Shown piece by piece: positions 24,682 to 32,886 of a stretch of 64,000 bases of DNA (positions are counted from its first letter, which is position 1; every line of letters starts with the position of its first letter). Source of the stretch: JACCSI01 sp035575715. Its GTDB lineage: Bacteria; Acidobacteriota; Vicinamibacteria; Vicinamibacterales; UBA2999. Both the position numbers and the translations under genes were made by a program. A model generated the notes under the pieces. That model was not told where the DNA came from, ran no database searches, and saw only the letters and a list, made by a program, of their open reading frames with translations. Where the stretch lies: assembly GCA_035575715.1 (NCBI GenBank), contig DATLXN010000015.1:1-64000 (forward strand), in the 5' to 3' direction.

Positions 24682-25446
24682 TTACCGCGTTTCGGTCTCC
24701 TGCGGCAGCGGGAACTGCTCGAGACTGTCAGCGGCGTAGTGGGCCGTCAGATCCGGGTGCAGCAACGTCACGGAGATGAAGCCTTCCTTGACGGCGTGAT
24801 AGTCGCTGCGATCGTGCGGCGCCCACTCGTCAATCCCCTCTTCAATCCAGTAATACGGCTTGCCGCGCGGGTCTAGGCGCTCGGCGATTTTGGTGATGTG
24901 GTTGCGCTTGCCTTGCACCGTGCGACGAAACCCCTTGGGTATGCCTTTCGGCACGTTGACGTTGAGAAACGTCCGGTCAGGCAAGGGATGCCGCAAGACC
25001 AAGTCGGTGAGCTGCGCGGCGGCTTCCGCCGACGGGCCGAAGTCGAACACATAGTCGCGCGTACGACGGAGCGACACCGCGATCGCCGGAATACCGAGCA
25101 GCGCTCCTTCGAGCGCGCCCGCCACGGTCCCCGAATAGGTCACGTCGTCGCCCAGGTTCCACCCGGTGTTGATCCCGGAAACGACGATGTCGGGCAACTC
25201 GCCTTTCATCACCACGGCGACCGCGATATTGACGCAGTCGGTCGGCGTCCCGTCGACGGAGTAAAACCGCTCCTTGACCCTTTCCAGGCGCAAGGGTCGC
25301 CGCAACGTCAGGGCATGGCCGATCGCGCTGGATTCTGACAGCGGCGCGACGACGGTCACGTCGCCGATCGATTGCAGGGCGGCAGCTAATGCGTGGATCC
25401 CTTCGGCATGCACGCCGTCATCATTGGTCACAAGAATACGAGGCAT
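24682..25446 (-). CDS. surE: 5'/3'-nucleotidase SurE
   Basis: A 254-residue survival protein SurE, a metal-dependent nucleoside monophosphatase. The N-terminal ILVTNDDGVHAEGIHAL (residues 4-20) holds the Asp-Asp metal ligands. SSAIGHALT, the VSGINTGWNLGDDVTYSGTVAGA block (near residue 93) and NVNVP follow as in the family. Length is typical. A longer frame to 25782 is antisense to nfeD and rejected. The ATG at 25446 lies 11 nt after a TAGGAT. In many bacteria surE is linked to pcm and rpoS; here it precedes tRNA-Pro. Confidence 0.95.
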   Translation of the reverse strand: MPRILVTNDDGVHAEGIHALAAALQSIGDVTVVAPLSESSAIGHALTLRRPLRLERVKERFYSVDGTPTDCVNIAVAVVMKGELPDIVVSGINTGWNLGDDVTYSGTVAGALEGALLGIPAIAVSLRRTRDYVFDFGPSAEAAAQLTDLVLRHPLPDRTFLNVNVPKGIPKGFRRTVQGKRNHITKIAERLDPRGKPYYWIEEGIDEWAPHDRSDYHAVKEGFISVTLLHPDLTAHYAADSLEQFPLPQETETR

Positions 25447-25457
25447 CAGAACTAATG

Positions 25458-25463
25458 ATCCTA
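25458..25463 (-). promoter_or_regulatory. TAGGAT -10 element for surE
   Basis: On the minus strand TAGGAT ends 11 nt before the ATG at 25446, giving a leader of about 5 nt at most. It confirms the internal start of the long frame. Confidence 0.5.
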
Positions 25464-25539
25464 CAGGAGTTTGCGCAGATAGCGCAGACCGGGAAGGCGT
25501 AACGCAGAACACTCTGCGTCGTCTGTGTTTCAGCAGAGC

Positions 25540-25545
25540 TATACT
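25540..25545 (+). promoter_or_regulatory. TATACT -10 element, leaderless start of nfeD
   Basis: TATACT ends 9 nt before the ATG at 25555, with only TTGGCGCAC..-type sequence between and no Shine-Dalgarno match. Confidence 0.5.
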
Positions 25546-25554
25546 TGGCGCACC

Positions 25555-26013
25555 ATGCAATCGTGGATGTGGCTGGCAGGCGGTCTGATCCTGCTGGTCA
25601 TCGAACTGGCGACGCCAAGCGGCTTCTTCGTCATGTTCTTCGGACTCGGCGCCCTGACCGTCGGGGTCCTGACCCTGCTCGGGGTCATCGGCCAGCCGTG
25701 GTTGCAGTGGCTCATTTTCACGATCGCCTCGGTGATCTTCCTGGCCGTGTTCCGCGGCCGCCTGCAGACACGTGTCGAACAACCGCGCATCGATGTCGAC
25801 TCGCTGGTCGGCGAGCTCGCGGTGCCGCGCGAGCGGATTGCGCCGGGTGACGTCGGACGAGTCGAACTGCGCGGCACGCTGTGGAACGCGCGCAACACGG
25901 CGGCGGAATCAATCGAAGTCGGACAACGCTGCCACGTGACCGGCGTCGACGCCGGCCTGCTGGTATTCGTGCAGCCCGAACCGGACGCGGACACCCCGGT
26001 ACAAAGGAATTAA
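25555..26013 (+). CDS. NfeD-like membrane protein
   Basis: A 152-residue short NfeD (NfeD1b type, without the ClpP-like protease domain). Hydrophobic helices lie near residues 3-20, 22-42 and 48-68. They are followed by a soluble OB-fold domain (LVGELAVPRERIAPGDVGRVELRGTLW) that ends in QRCHVTGVDAGLLVFVQP. NfeD proteins pair with SPFH/stomatin proteins, and the SPFH gene indeed starts right after this stop codon. The pair is thought to organise membrane microdomains or membrane protein quality control. Confidence 0.88.
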   Translation: MQSWMWLAGGLILLVIELATPSGFFVMFFGLGALTVGVLTLLGVIGQPWLQWLIFTIASVIFLAVFRGRLQTRVEQPRIDVDSLVGELAVPRERIAPGDVGRVELRGTLWNARNTAAESIEVGQRCHVTGVDAGLLVFVQPEPDADTPVQRN

Positions 26014-26949
26014 ATGATGGAAGGCGGACTGTTCGTCATCATTCTGTTCGCGATCATGGCGATCATCATCCTCGCCAAGACGGCGGTCGTGGTGCCCCAG
26101 CAAAGTGCGTATGTCGTCGAACGGCTCGGACGATTCTCGGGGACGCTCAACGCCGGTTTTCACATCCTGGTCCCGTTCATGGACGTCATCCGCTATCGCC
26201 ACTCGTTGAAGGAGACGGCGCTCGACATCCCGGCCCAGGTTTGCATCACGCGCGACAACGTGCAGGTGCAGGTTGACGGCGTCCTGTATCTCAAGGTGTT
26301 GAATCCCGAGCGGGCGTCGTACGGCATCTCCGATTACCTGTTCGCCATCTCACAGCTGGCCCAGACGACGCTGCGCAGTGAGGTCGGCAAGATCGATCTC
26401 GATCGCACGTTCGAGGAGCGGACCAACATCAACACGTCGGTGGTCGCCGAGCTCGACAAGGCGTCCGAGCCGTGGGGCGTCAAGGTGCTGCGCTACGAAA
26501 TCAAGAACATCACCCCGCCGCACGACATTCTCGCCGCGATGGAAAAGCAGATGCGCGCCGAACGCGAAAAGCGTGCGGTGATCCTGACCTCAGAAGGCCA
26601 ACGCGACGCGGCAATCAATGGCGCAGAGGGCGCCAAGCAGGAAACGATCAAGGCGTCCGAAGCGCGCCGCCAGCAGCAGATCAACGAGGCCGAAGGCCAG
26701 GCGTCGGCCATCCTCGCCGTCGCCACCGCCACCGCCGAAGGTTTGCGCCGCGTCGCCGAAGCGACGCGCGTCCCCGGCGGCCAGGAAGCGATTCAGCTCC
26801 GCGTCGCCGAGCAATACATCAACGAGTTCGGCAAGGTGATCACCAACGCCGACACCATCATCCTGCCGGCCAACCTCAGCGACGTCGCGTCGATGATTAC
26901 GACGGCGATGCAAGTCGTCGGTCAGAAGCAAGCACCGCCGCGGCTGTAA
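26014..26949 (+). CDS. SPFH/stomatin-family membrane protein (QmcA-like)
   Basis: A 311-residue slipin/QmcA-like protein. An N-terminal membrane helix (residues 5-22) precedes the SPFH domain (about 23-200), which contains VPQQSAYVVERLGRFSGTL and EIKNITPPHDILAAM. A coiled, Ala/Glu/Arg-rich segment (about 200-260) and a short C-terminal tail follow. It oligomerises at the inner membrane with NfeD. AAAGGA 5 nt before the ATG gives a normal ribosome binding site, so this second cistron is translated from its own site. Its last 53 nt overlap the converging MFS gene tail to tail. Confidence 0.92.
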   Translation: MMEGGLFVIILFAIMAIIILAKTAVVVPQQSAYVVERLGRFSGTLNAGFHILVPFMDVIRYRHSLKETALDIPAQVCITRDNVQVQVDGVLYLKVLNPERASYGISDYLFAISQLAQTTLRSEVGKIDLDRTFEERTNINTSVVAELDKASEPWGVKVLRYEIKNITPPHDILAAMEKQMRAEREKRAVILTSEGQRDAAINGAEGAKQETIKASEARRQQQINEAEGQASAILAVATATAEGLRRVAEATRVPGGQEAIQLRVAEQYINEFGKVITNADTIILPANLSDVASMITTAMQVVGQKQAPPRL

Positions 26950-28084
26950 GCGCAAGCCCGGCGCCGCTCAGGAACGCGACGTGCGGTCCAAACAGGTGCC
27001 ACAGCGTGCCGAACAGGACGCTCGCCGCAAGCGCGCCGAAGCCAAGGACGCCGTTGTACCAACCGAACGCGGTGCCCCGGCTCGCCGCCGGCGAGAGGTC
27101 GGTCACCAGGGCTTTTTCTGATCCTTCGACCATCGCAAAATACAGCCCGTAGGCGAAGAACCACGCCAGCAGGGCGACCAGCGATTCACTGAATGCAAAG
27201 CCGGCGTAGACCACCGCGTACAGGAGCCACCCGCCGACAATCAGCCGCCGCCGCCCGACCCGATCGGAGAGCGCGCCGCCGGCCGTCGACAACGCTGATT
27301 TGATCATGTGCAGGCCCGCCCAGACGATCGGCAGGTAGATCGTGGGCAATCCCGCGTCAGACAAACGCAACAGCAGGAAGGCATCGGTCGAATTGCCGAG
27401 CGTGAAGATCGCGAGGATAAAGAAGAAGCGCTTGAGAGGCACCGGCAGAGGCTGGCGGGATGTGGTCTGGTCGGGCCGGTTCGGCTGGTTGGTCGGCACC
27501 GTCGGCTGAGGAGTCACCCCGACCTCCGGGACGAACAGCAACATGGCGACGGCGAGTGCGCCCGGTATGAACGTCAGCGCAAACAACGCACGGTATTGCC
27601 CCGGCAGAAACCACAGAAACAACGCCGCCGCGAGCGGACCGATCACCGCACCCAGGTGGTCCATCGCGCGGTGATAACCGAACACCCTTCCCCGCTCGCC
27701 TTCCGGCGCCAGCGCGGCGAGCATCGCGTCGCGCGGCGCCCCGCGCAGACCCTTGCCGATACGGTCGACCAGACGCACGGCGAAGACGTGCTGCCAGGTG
27801 GCAGCGAGCGCGATTAACGGGCGCGCCAGCCACGCCAGCGAGTAGCCGGCGATCACGAACGGCCGGCGACGGCCGGTGCGATCGGACATCCGGCCCGAGA
27901 CGATCTTCAGCACGCTGGCAATCGCCTCCGCCGCGCCTTCGATCAGCCCCAGTGACATGGCCGTGCCACCGAGGACGCGGGTCACGAAAATCGGTAATAA
28001 GGGATAAATCGCCTCAGTGGCGGCGTCGGTGAAGAGGCTCGTCCATCCGAGCAACTTCACCGACCGGGGGAGCGGCGCGGCCAC
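26897..28084 (-). CDS. MFS transporter
   Basis: A 395-residue major facilitator with 12 predicted helices. The loop 2-3 signature is seen as GRMSDRTGRRRPFVIAGY (about residues 65-80) and repeated in the second half as GALSDRVGRRRLIVGGW (near 270). The substrate is unknown; the group resembles small drug or metabolite efflux MFS proteins found in soil bacteria. The GTG start at 28084 directly follows the TAA of the S46 peptidase gene, so the two are one operon. That suggests export or import linked with peptide metabolism, but this is only inference. Confidence 0.87.
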   Translation of the reverse strand: MAAPLPRSVKLLGWTSLFTDAATEAIYPLLPIFVTRVLGGTAMSLGLIEGAAEAIASVLKIVSGRMSDRTGRRRPFVIAGYSLAWLARPLIALAATWQHVFAVRLVDRIGKGLRGAPRDAMLAALAPEGERGRVFGYHRAMDHLGAVIGPLAAALFLWFLPGQYRALFALTFIPGALAVAMLLFVPEVGVTPQPTVPTNQPNRPDQTTSRQPLPVPLKRFFFILAIFTLGNSTDAFLLLRLSDAGLPTIYLPIVWAGLHMIKSALSTAGGALSDRVGRRRLIVGGWLLYAVVYAGFAFSESLVALLAWFFAYGLYFAMVEGSEKALVTDLSPAASRGTAFGWYNGVLGFGALAASVLFGTLWHLFGPHVAFLSGAGLALTAAAVLASDRRLASPS

Positions 28085-30199
28085 TTACTTTGCGGAGGTC
28101 GGAGTGGCAACCGAGGCGAGCAACTCACTGGCGAGCGTCTCGGCGTGATAGACCTTGCGTAGCGCTTCGATGATGCCGCGCGAATCAACGGCCACCGCGC
28201 GATTGACGCTGGCGTCGTAGATAAAATATCCCGGCAGCGACTGGATGTTGCCGTCGAACACCAAGCCGACCAGCTCACCGCGTGCGTTGATCACCGGCGA
28301 CCCGCTGTTGCCGCCGACGATGTCGTTGGTGGTGACGAAGTTGTACGGGGTGCTGACGTTGACCGTCGACCGCGCTTTGGCCCACGTATCGGGCAACTTG
28401 TAGGGCGGTTTCATCCCATGCTGATCGGCGCGCACGTAGAGGCCGCGGATCTGCGTGTAGGGCGTGACCCGCTGGCCGTTCTCGTCATACCCCTTCACCG
28501 CGCCAACCGACAGCCGCAACGTGAAGGTCGCGTCCGGGTAGAGCGCGTCGCCTTGTGTGGCAAACCCGGCCTGGGCGATCTTGGCGTAGGCGTCGCGTTC
28601 GACGGCGAGCACTTCGTTGTCGAACTTGGTCCGCAGCTCGCGCGCGCGCGTATCGATGTTGCGCGCGATCACGATGAACGGATCGGTCGAGGCCTTGATC
28701 GCGGCCGCCCCTCCCGCGAACAACTGTTTCCGGACGGCGATGTCGCCCAGCCTGGTCTCGGCGACCAGTTCCGCGGCACGCGCGTCGGGTGCTTTGCCGT
28801 CGAGCACCTGGCGCACCAGCGCATGATCGGCACCGAGCTTGTCGCGCATGATTGCGAGCGACTCGGCCAGCCGCGCCTGTTCGAGCCCGGCATAAATCGG
28901 CGTCGACGACCCGACTTGCCGTTCGATGGCGGCGCGCCGCGCATCGGTGTACTCAGGGAGCCGTTCACCGTTCGGCCGCTGACTCTCGTCAGCCCAGCGC
29001 ACCAGCGTACGTGCGTGGGTGAAATAATCGGAATAAAGGCCGAGGCCGCCTTCGAACATCACCCGCTCGACGTTGTACGGATGCAAGTCGCGACGAGCCT
29101 TCGAGACCGCGTCCCACGCGTCGCCAAACCGCGTCTGGTAACTGGCGTTGGCCATCACCGACGCACGCAGTGAGGCTTCGGCGGCGACCTTCTTGCCGAG
29201 CGTCGCCGGATCGTTGAGGCCTTGCAGTTGCCCTTTCCACGACTTCAGCGAGTTCTCCAGCGAGAAGAACATGTCCTTGGCTTGCCGCTCCGGCTCGGCG
29301 CCCTGTTTGGCGTAGCGGTCGAGGGCATTACGCATCCGCGTGTAGACCTCGATGTTGAATGGTAGCGACATGTCGCGCAGGAACTCGAGGTGTGCGACGG
29401 TGTTGAGCCGCTGCGTCGTACCGGGATGCCCCGACGTGAACACTGCCTCTCCTTCTTTCGTCCCGGTGGTTGAGAACGGCAAGTAATGCTTCACCTGAAG
29501 CGGTTTGCCGTTGTCATAGACCCGGAACACGGTCATGTCGAGCGCGTAGCGTGGAAACGTGAAGTTGTCCGGATCGCCGCCAAAAAACGCCGCGTCGAAC
29601 TCCGGCGCAAAGACCAGGCGCACGTCAGTGAATTTCTTGTATTGATACAGGTGATACTGCGCGCCCTGGTAGAGCGTCACCATCTCGCTCTGCAGGCCGG
29701 TCTTGGCCTCCGAGTCTTTTTCGATCGCCGCAATCGCGCTGCGTCGCGCGGCCAGGGTCTCTGCGGAGGTCATGCCTGGCTTGATCGCGGCGTTGACCTG
29801 CGCCGTCACGTCCTCGATGGTTTGCAGCGTCACCAGTTCGAGATCCTTGGCGACGAGTTCCTGACTGCGCTCTTTCGCCAGGAACCCGGTTTTCACGTAA
29901 TCGCGGTCCGGCGTGCTGAGCTTGGAGATGAGGTCCATCGCGACGTGGTGATTGGTCAGCACCAGGCCGTCGGCCGAGACAAACGAACCCGAGCCACTCG
30001 GGAAGCGCACCGATGCCTGCTGCACGCGCTGCACCCACGCGTCGGTCAGGTCGACGCCATAGGCCTGCTTGATCGCGGCGCGCGGAATGCGATTAAAAGG
30101 CCAAAACCCCTCGTCGGCATGCCCAACAAGTGGCGCTGCCGCAACCAGCACGGCCAGGCACGCAGCGGACTGCCAGCGGCGAATCGTTTGATACGTCAT
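28085..30199 (-). CDS. S46-family dipeptidyl-peptidase (DPP7/DPP11-like)
   Basis: A 704-residue periplasmic serine peptidase. A signal peptide (about residues 8-29) ends at GHADEGFWPFN. The chymotrypsin-like catalytic residues are seen as the His in LTNHHVAMD (near residue 89), an Asp in the middle region, and the Ser in IVGGNSGSPVIN (near 639). Length matches DPP7/DPP11 (about 700-720). These enzymes remove dipeptides from peptide N-termini and supply amino acids. The ATG at 30199 lies 6 nt after a TACAAT. The MFS gene follows without a gap. Confidence 0.92.
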   Translation of the reverse strand: MTYQTIRRWQSAACLAVLVAAAPLVGHADEGFWPFNRIPRAAIKQAYGVDLTDAWVQRVQQASVRFPSGSGSFVSADGLVLTNHHVAMDLISKLSTPDRDYVKTGFLAKERSQELVAKDLELVTLQTIEDVTAQVNAAIKPGMTSAETLAARRSAIAAIEKDSEAKTGLQSEMVTLYQGAQYHLYQYKKFTDVRLVFAPEFDAAFFGGDPDNFTFPRYALDMTVFRVYDNGKPLQVKHYLPFSTTGTKEGEAVFTSGHPGTTQRLNTVAHLEFLRDMSLPFNIEVYTRMRNALDRYAKQGAEPERQAKDMFFSLENSLKSWKGQLQGLNDPATLGKKVAAEASLRASVMANASYQTRFGDAWDAVSKARRDLHPYNVERVMFEGGLGLYSDYFTHARTLVRWADESQRPNGERLPEYTDARRAAIERQVGSSTPIYAGLEQARLAESLAIMRDKLGADHALVRQVLDGKAPDARAAELVAETRLGDIAVRKQLFAGGAAAIKASTDPFIVIARNIDTRARELRTKFDNEVLAVERDAYAKIAQAGFATQGDALYPDATFTLRLSVGAVKGYDENGQRVTPYTQIRGLYVRADQHGMKPPYKLPDTWAKARSTVNVSTPYNFVTTNDIVGGNSGSPVINARGELVGLVFDGNIQSLPGYFIYDASVNRAVAVDSRGIIEALRKVYHAETLASELLASVATPTSAK

Positions 30200-30205
30200 G
30201 GATCG

Positions 30206-30211
30206 ATTGTA
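30206..30211 (-). promoter_or_regulatory. TACAAT -10 element, leaderless start of S46 peptidase
   Basis: On the minus strand TACAAT ends 6 nt before the ATG at 30199, placing the transcription start on the A of the ATG. Confidence 0.55.
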
Positions 30212-30276
30212 GCCCTACCTTTGCGCCAATCGATATGGGCTGCGACCGGCAGGGGCGATTCGCCACGAATAGTTTC

Positions 30277-30350
30277 CAGTTGTCAGTGACCAGTTCAAAG
30301 TCCGGATCGCCCGGATGTCCTTTGAACTGAGCACTGTCAGCTGGCAACTG
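30277..30350. repeat. Inverted 7-bp-period array forming a large hairpin
   Basis: Left arm: CAGTTGT, CAGTGAC, CAGTTCA-AAG (30277-30300). Right arm: CTTTGAACTG (30320-30329), then CACTGTC, AGCTGGC, AACTG ending at 30350. CAGTTCAAAG and CTTTGAACTG are perfect 10-bp complements. CAGTTG and CAACTG pair at the outer ends. The loop itself holds TCCGG/CCGGA. The right arm is one 7-nt unit longer. It sits directly after the RidA stop codon and may act as a terminator or mRNA 3' stabiliser. Confidence 0.75.
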
Positions 30351-30737
30351 TTACGGAACATACGCAATGCAATCGATCTCGACGCGTAGGCCCTCCCCGG
30401 GCAAACCAGCCGCCTGGATCGTCGTGCGTGCAGGACGATGATCGCCGAACATCCGTGAGTAGACCGCGTTCATTTGCTCGAACTCCCGCATGTCGAGAAG
30501 AAACACGCCGCAGCGAATCACGTGCTGCAGACTCGATCCCGCAGCCTCGAGAATGGTTTGGACATTTTTCAAGCACTGCTCGGTCTGCGCCGTGGCGTCG
30601 GCGCCGGCGAGTTTGCCCGTCGCCGGGTCGGTGGCGCCCTGCCCGGAAACAAAGACCAGCCGTTCGAAACTCATGCCAGGTGAGTACGGGCCCACCGGTT
30701 TCGGTAAATTCGGAGTGTGAACTGGACGATGGCTCAT
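30351..30737 (-). CDS. RidA-family enamine/imine deaminase
   Basis: A 128-residue RidA/YjgF/UK114 protein. The family features are PVGPYSPGM near the N-terminus, VFVSGQGATDPATGKL, a central CLKNVQTILEAAGSS, and VRTTIQAAGLP.. with the substrate-binding Arg followed by VEIDCIAYVP at the end. It hydrolyses reactive enamines such as 2-aminoacrylate released by PLP enzymes. The ATG at 30737 follows TAAAAT by 7 nt. It is monocistronic, with a large hairpin right after its stop. Confidence 0.9.
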   Translation of the reverse strand: MSHRPVHTPNLPKPVGPYSPGMSFERLVFVSGQGATDPATGKLAGADATAQTEQCLKNVQTILEAAGSSLQHVIRCGVFLLDMREFEQMNAVYSRMFGDHRPARTTIQAAGLPGEGLRVEIDCIAYVP

Positions 30738-30744
30738 GGCGGCC

Positions 30745-30750
30745 ATTTTA
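30745..30750 (-). promoter_or_regulatory. TAAAAT -10 element, leaderless start of ridA-like gene
   Basis: On the minus strand TAAAAT ends 7 nt before the ATG at 30737 and excludes the longer frame from 30788. Confidence 0.5.
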
Positions 30751-30806
30751 TCAATCCGGGACCACGCCGCCGGCGGGCGTCGGCGCACCTGGTGGCGTCC
30801 GCGGCG

Positions 30807-32000
30807 TCAACGGATCAGTCCGAACAGCGTGTAAATGATTAGCAGGACCAAGCCCATCGCCGCGGCCGCCATCAGCGTGACCGCAATCAGCACCATCACC
30901 ATCAGATAACCGAACAGCGCCATGAGTGGGAGCAAGACGATGGCGCCGGCCAGTTCCAAGGGTCCGGGCACGCGCCAGTGGCGTGGTGCCGCGACCGCAG
31001 CGACCATATGCCGCGCCAGCTTGGCGATTCGTGCTGGTGTCTGGGGTCCTCTCCCGCCGACAACGACGTGCAGCGGCGCCGCGTCCCAGCCAGCGACGGC
31101 TTCTCCACCAAGGGCCTCGAGCGCGCGCGACAGGTCCGACGGCTCGCGGGTCAACTGCACCGCACTCGCATCGGCTAAGTAACGGCGCGTCCGCCAGAGC
31201 GCACTGAAGATGGGCGTGATCAGTGCCGTCTGCAGTAAGCCGGTGATCACCACGACGGCGAGATTGATAAAGTGCAACGGCAAGAGCAGCGGATTGCCGC
31301 TGGTGATCTCCAACGCATGCAGGCGGGCGCTGGTCTGCTCGACCGAAGCGAGACGCGCGGCAATCGCGAGGTCGTCATGAGCGATAAACGCCAGCGCGTG
31401 CGCCATCAGCCCCTGTGTCTGGCCGCGGTCGAGCGTATCCAGCACTGCTCGAGCCACCACGACCACCGCATCGTCTGGAACGGTGCCGAGCACGGCGACG
31501 TTAGCCCCCGCGCCATCGACAATCATCAGCCGCGGCGCGGGCATCCCCGCGGCGATCGCCATCTCGTCGACGACGTTGGCCAGTTGCCGCTCCTCGAGGT
31601 CATCGGTGGCGATCGCCCGTGCGGCGATGTCAGGACTGGCGAGGCGCCGCCGCACGCGCCACCAGATGCCGAGCAGGGTCATCATCCCAGGCAGAATCAT
31701 CGCGACCGCCGGTCCCACTGCCAGGCGCAGCGCGGCGACAGCGCCGTGCGCATCCCACGCTTCGACGACGCGCATGACCGATGTGGCCAGCCACTCGAAC
31801 GCGCTCCAGAGTGCTGCCGGCAAGGTGTAGAAGAGGTTGATGATGTGGGCTCCGATCAACAGCGCCAGGTAAACCAACGGGGTCAGCACGATGCTCAGCG
31901 GAATGCCCATCACCGCGACTGCGACGGCGGCCAGCAGCGTCCACCGCCACGTCGCGCGGCGGTAGCGTTCTTGCTCCTCGAAGAAAGTGGTACGCGACAA
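30807..32000 (-). CDS. M48/HtpX-like membrane protein with degenerate protease active site
   Basis: A 397-residue membrane protein built like HtpX. Two N-terminal helices lie near residues 17-60, further hydrophobic segments near 95-115 and 240-265, and a C-terminal hydrophobic tail. The fold region is recognisable: VVVVARAVLDTLDRGQTQGLMAH and RRYLADASAVQLTREPSDLSRALEAL. However, the zinc motif HExxH reads HALAF (near residue 198), with Glu to Ala and the second His to Phe. The third-ligand region RxxEyxAD reads RTRRYLAD, lacking the Glu. It is therefore probably a catalytically dead paralogue. The TTG at 32000 is chosen from the divergent -10 element; the upstream in-frame sequence is antisense to truA. 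Confidence 0.72.
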   Translation of the reverse strand: MSRTTFFEEQERYRRATWRWTLLAAVAVAVMGIPLSIVLTPLVYLALLIGAHIINLFYTLPAALWSAFEWLATSVMRVVEAWDAHGAVAALRLAVGPAVAMILPGMMTLLGIWWRVRRRLASPDIAARAIATDDLEERQLANVVDEMAIAAGMPAPRLMIVDGAGANVAVLGTVPDDAVVVVARAVLDTLDRGQTQGLMAHALAFIAHDDLAIAARLASVEQTSARLHALEITSGNPLLLPLHFINLAVVVITGLLQTALITPIFSALWRTRRYLADASAVQLTREPSDLSRALEALGGEAVAGWDAAPLHVVVGGRGPQTPARIAKLARHMVAAVAAPRHWRVPGPLELAGAIVLLPLMALFGYLMVMVLIAVTLMAAAAMGLVLLIIYTLFGLIR

Positions 32001-32006
32001 GTCCGC

Positions 32007-32013
32007 TATTATC
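32007..32013. promoter_or_regulatory. Overlapping divergent -10 elements (TATTAT forward, GATAAT reverse)
   Basis: TATTAT (32007-32012) ends 7 nt before the GTG of truA at 32020. On the other strand GATAAT (32013-32008) ends 7 nt before the TTG of the M48-like gene at 32000. The two start codons are only 19 nt apart, so both mRNAs must be leaderless and share the same melted bases. Confidence 0.6.
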
Positions 32014-32019
32014 GCTGGC

Positions 32020-32808
32020 GTGGCGCGGTTCAAGCTGACGGTCGAGTATGCGGGCACCCGGTATAGCGGGTGGCAGAAGCAAAACAATGCACGGACCGTG
32101 CAAGGTGAACTCGAACGGGCCATCGCGGATGCACTGGAGAGTTACGAATTCGAGTTCCAGGGATCGGGCCGCACCGATGCCGGGGTCCACGCCTTGCGGC
32201 AGGTGGCACACCTCGAAGCCCACATGGGCCTGCCGCTCGACAAGCTGCGTCGTAAACTGAACGACGACCTGCCGCCTGACATCCATGTCCTGTCGGTCGT
32301 CAAGGCGCCGCACCGTTTCCACGCGCGCCATGCCGCGGTAGCGCGCAGTTATCTCTATCAGGTGTCGCGGCGCCGCACGGCTTTTGCCAAGCCCTACGTG
32401 TGGTGGGTGAAAGACCCGCTCGACCTCGACGTGATGCAGGCGGCGGCCGCGCAGTTCTCCGGCATGCATGACTTTCAATCTTTCAGCGACGACGACCCGG
32501 AGGACAAGTCGACGGCGGTTCTGATCGATGACGTCACGATCGGTGAAGAAGGCGATCTGATTTTGATTCGCGTGGCCGGCTCACACTTCTTGTGGAAGAT
32601 GGTGCGTCGGATGGTCGGGGTCATCGTCGAGATCGGCCGTGGCGGGCTGCCACTGGCGGCGATCGAGGACTTTCTCCGCGAACCGTCTGCGGCGCCGGCC
32701 CGCCTCACCGCCCCGGCTTCAGGGCTATTTCTCGAGCAGGTATTCTATGAGGGTGACAGCCGCGACGTGCCGCTGGTGTCCGCGGTGCCGGTCGGTGCGG
32801 CGCGGTAG
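32020..32808 (+). CDS. truA: tRNA pseudouridine(38-40) synthase
   Basis: A 262-residue TruA that isomerises U38-U40 in the anticodon arm of many tRNAs. The catalytic Asp lies in GSGRTDAGVHALRQVAH (near residue 52). The N-terminal VEYAGTRYSGWQ, the HARHAAVARSYLYQV block and the FLWKMVRRMVGVIVEIGRG signature near 190-210 are all present. Length is standard. The GTG at 32020 follows TATTAT by 7 nt and begins just before the conserved first strand. It is divergent from the M48-like gene. Confidence 0.95.
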   Translation: MARFKLTVEYAGTRYSGWQKQNNARTVQGELERAIADALESYEFEFQGSGRTDAGVHALRQVAHLEAHMGLPLDKLRRKLNDDLPPDIHVLSVVKAPHRFHARHAAVARSYLYQVSRRRTAFAKPYVWWVKDPLDLDVMQAAAAQFSGMHDFQSFSDDDPEDKSTAVLIDDVTIGEEGDLILIRVAGSHFLWKMVRRMVGVIVEIGRGGLPLAAIEDFLREPSAAPARLTAPASGLFLEQVFYEGDSRDVPLVSAVPVGAAR

Positions 32809-32886
32809 ATGCGGTGGTAATTGTTTGGTCACCCGGCGTGACGAGACGACGCGTAAACTGGTGTTCAGCAAGGGATAACGATCGCG

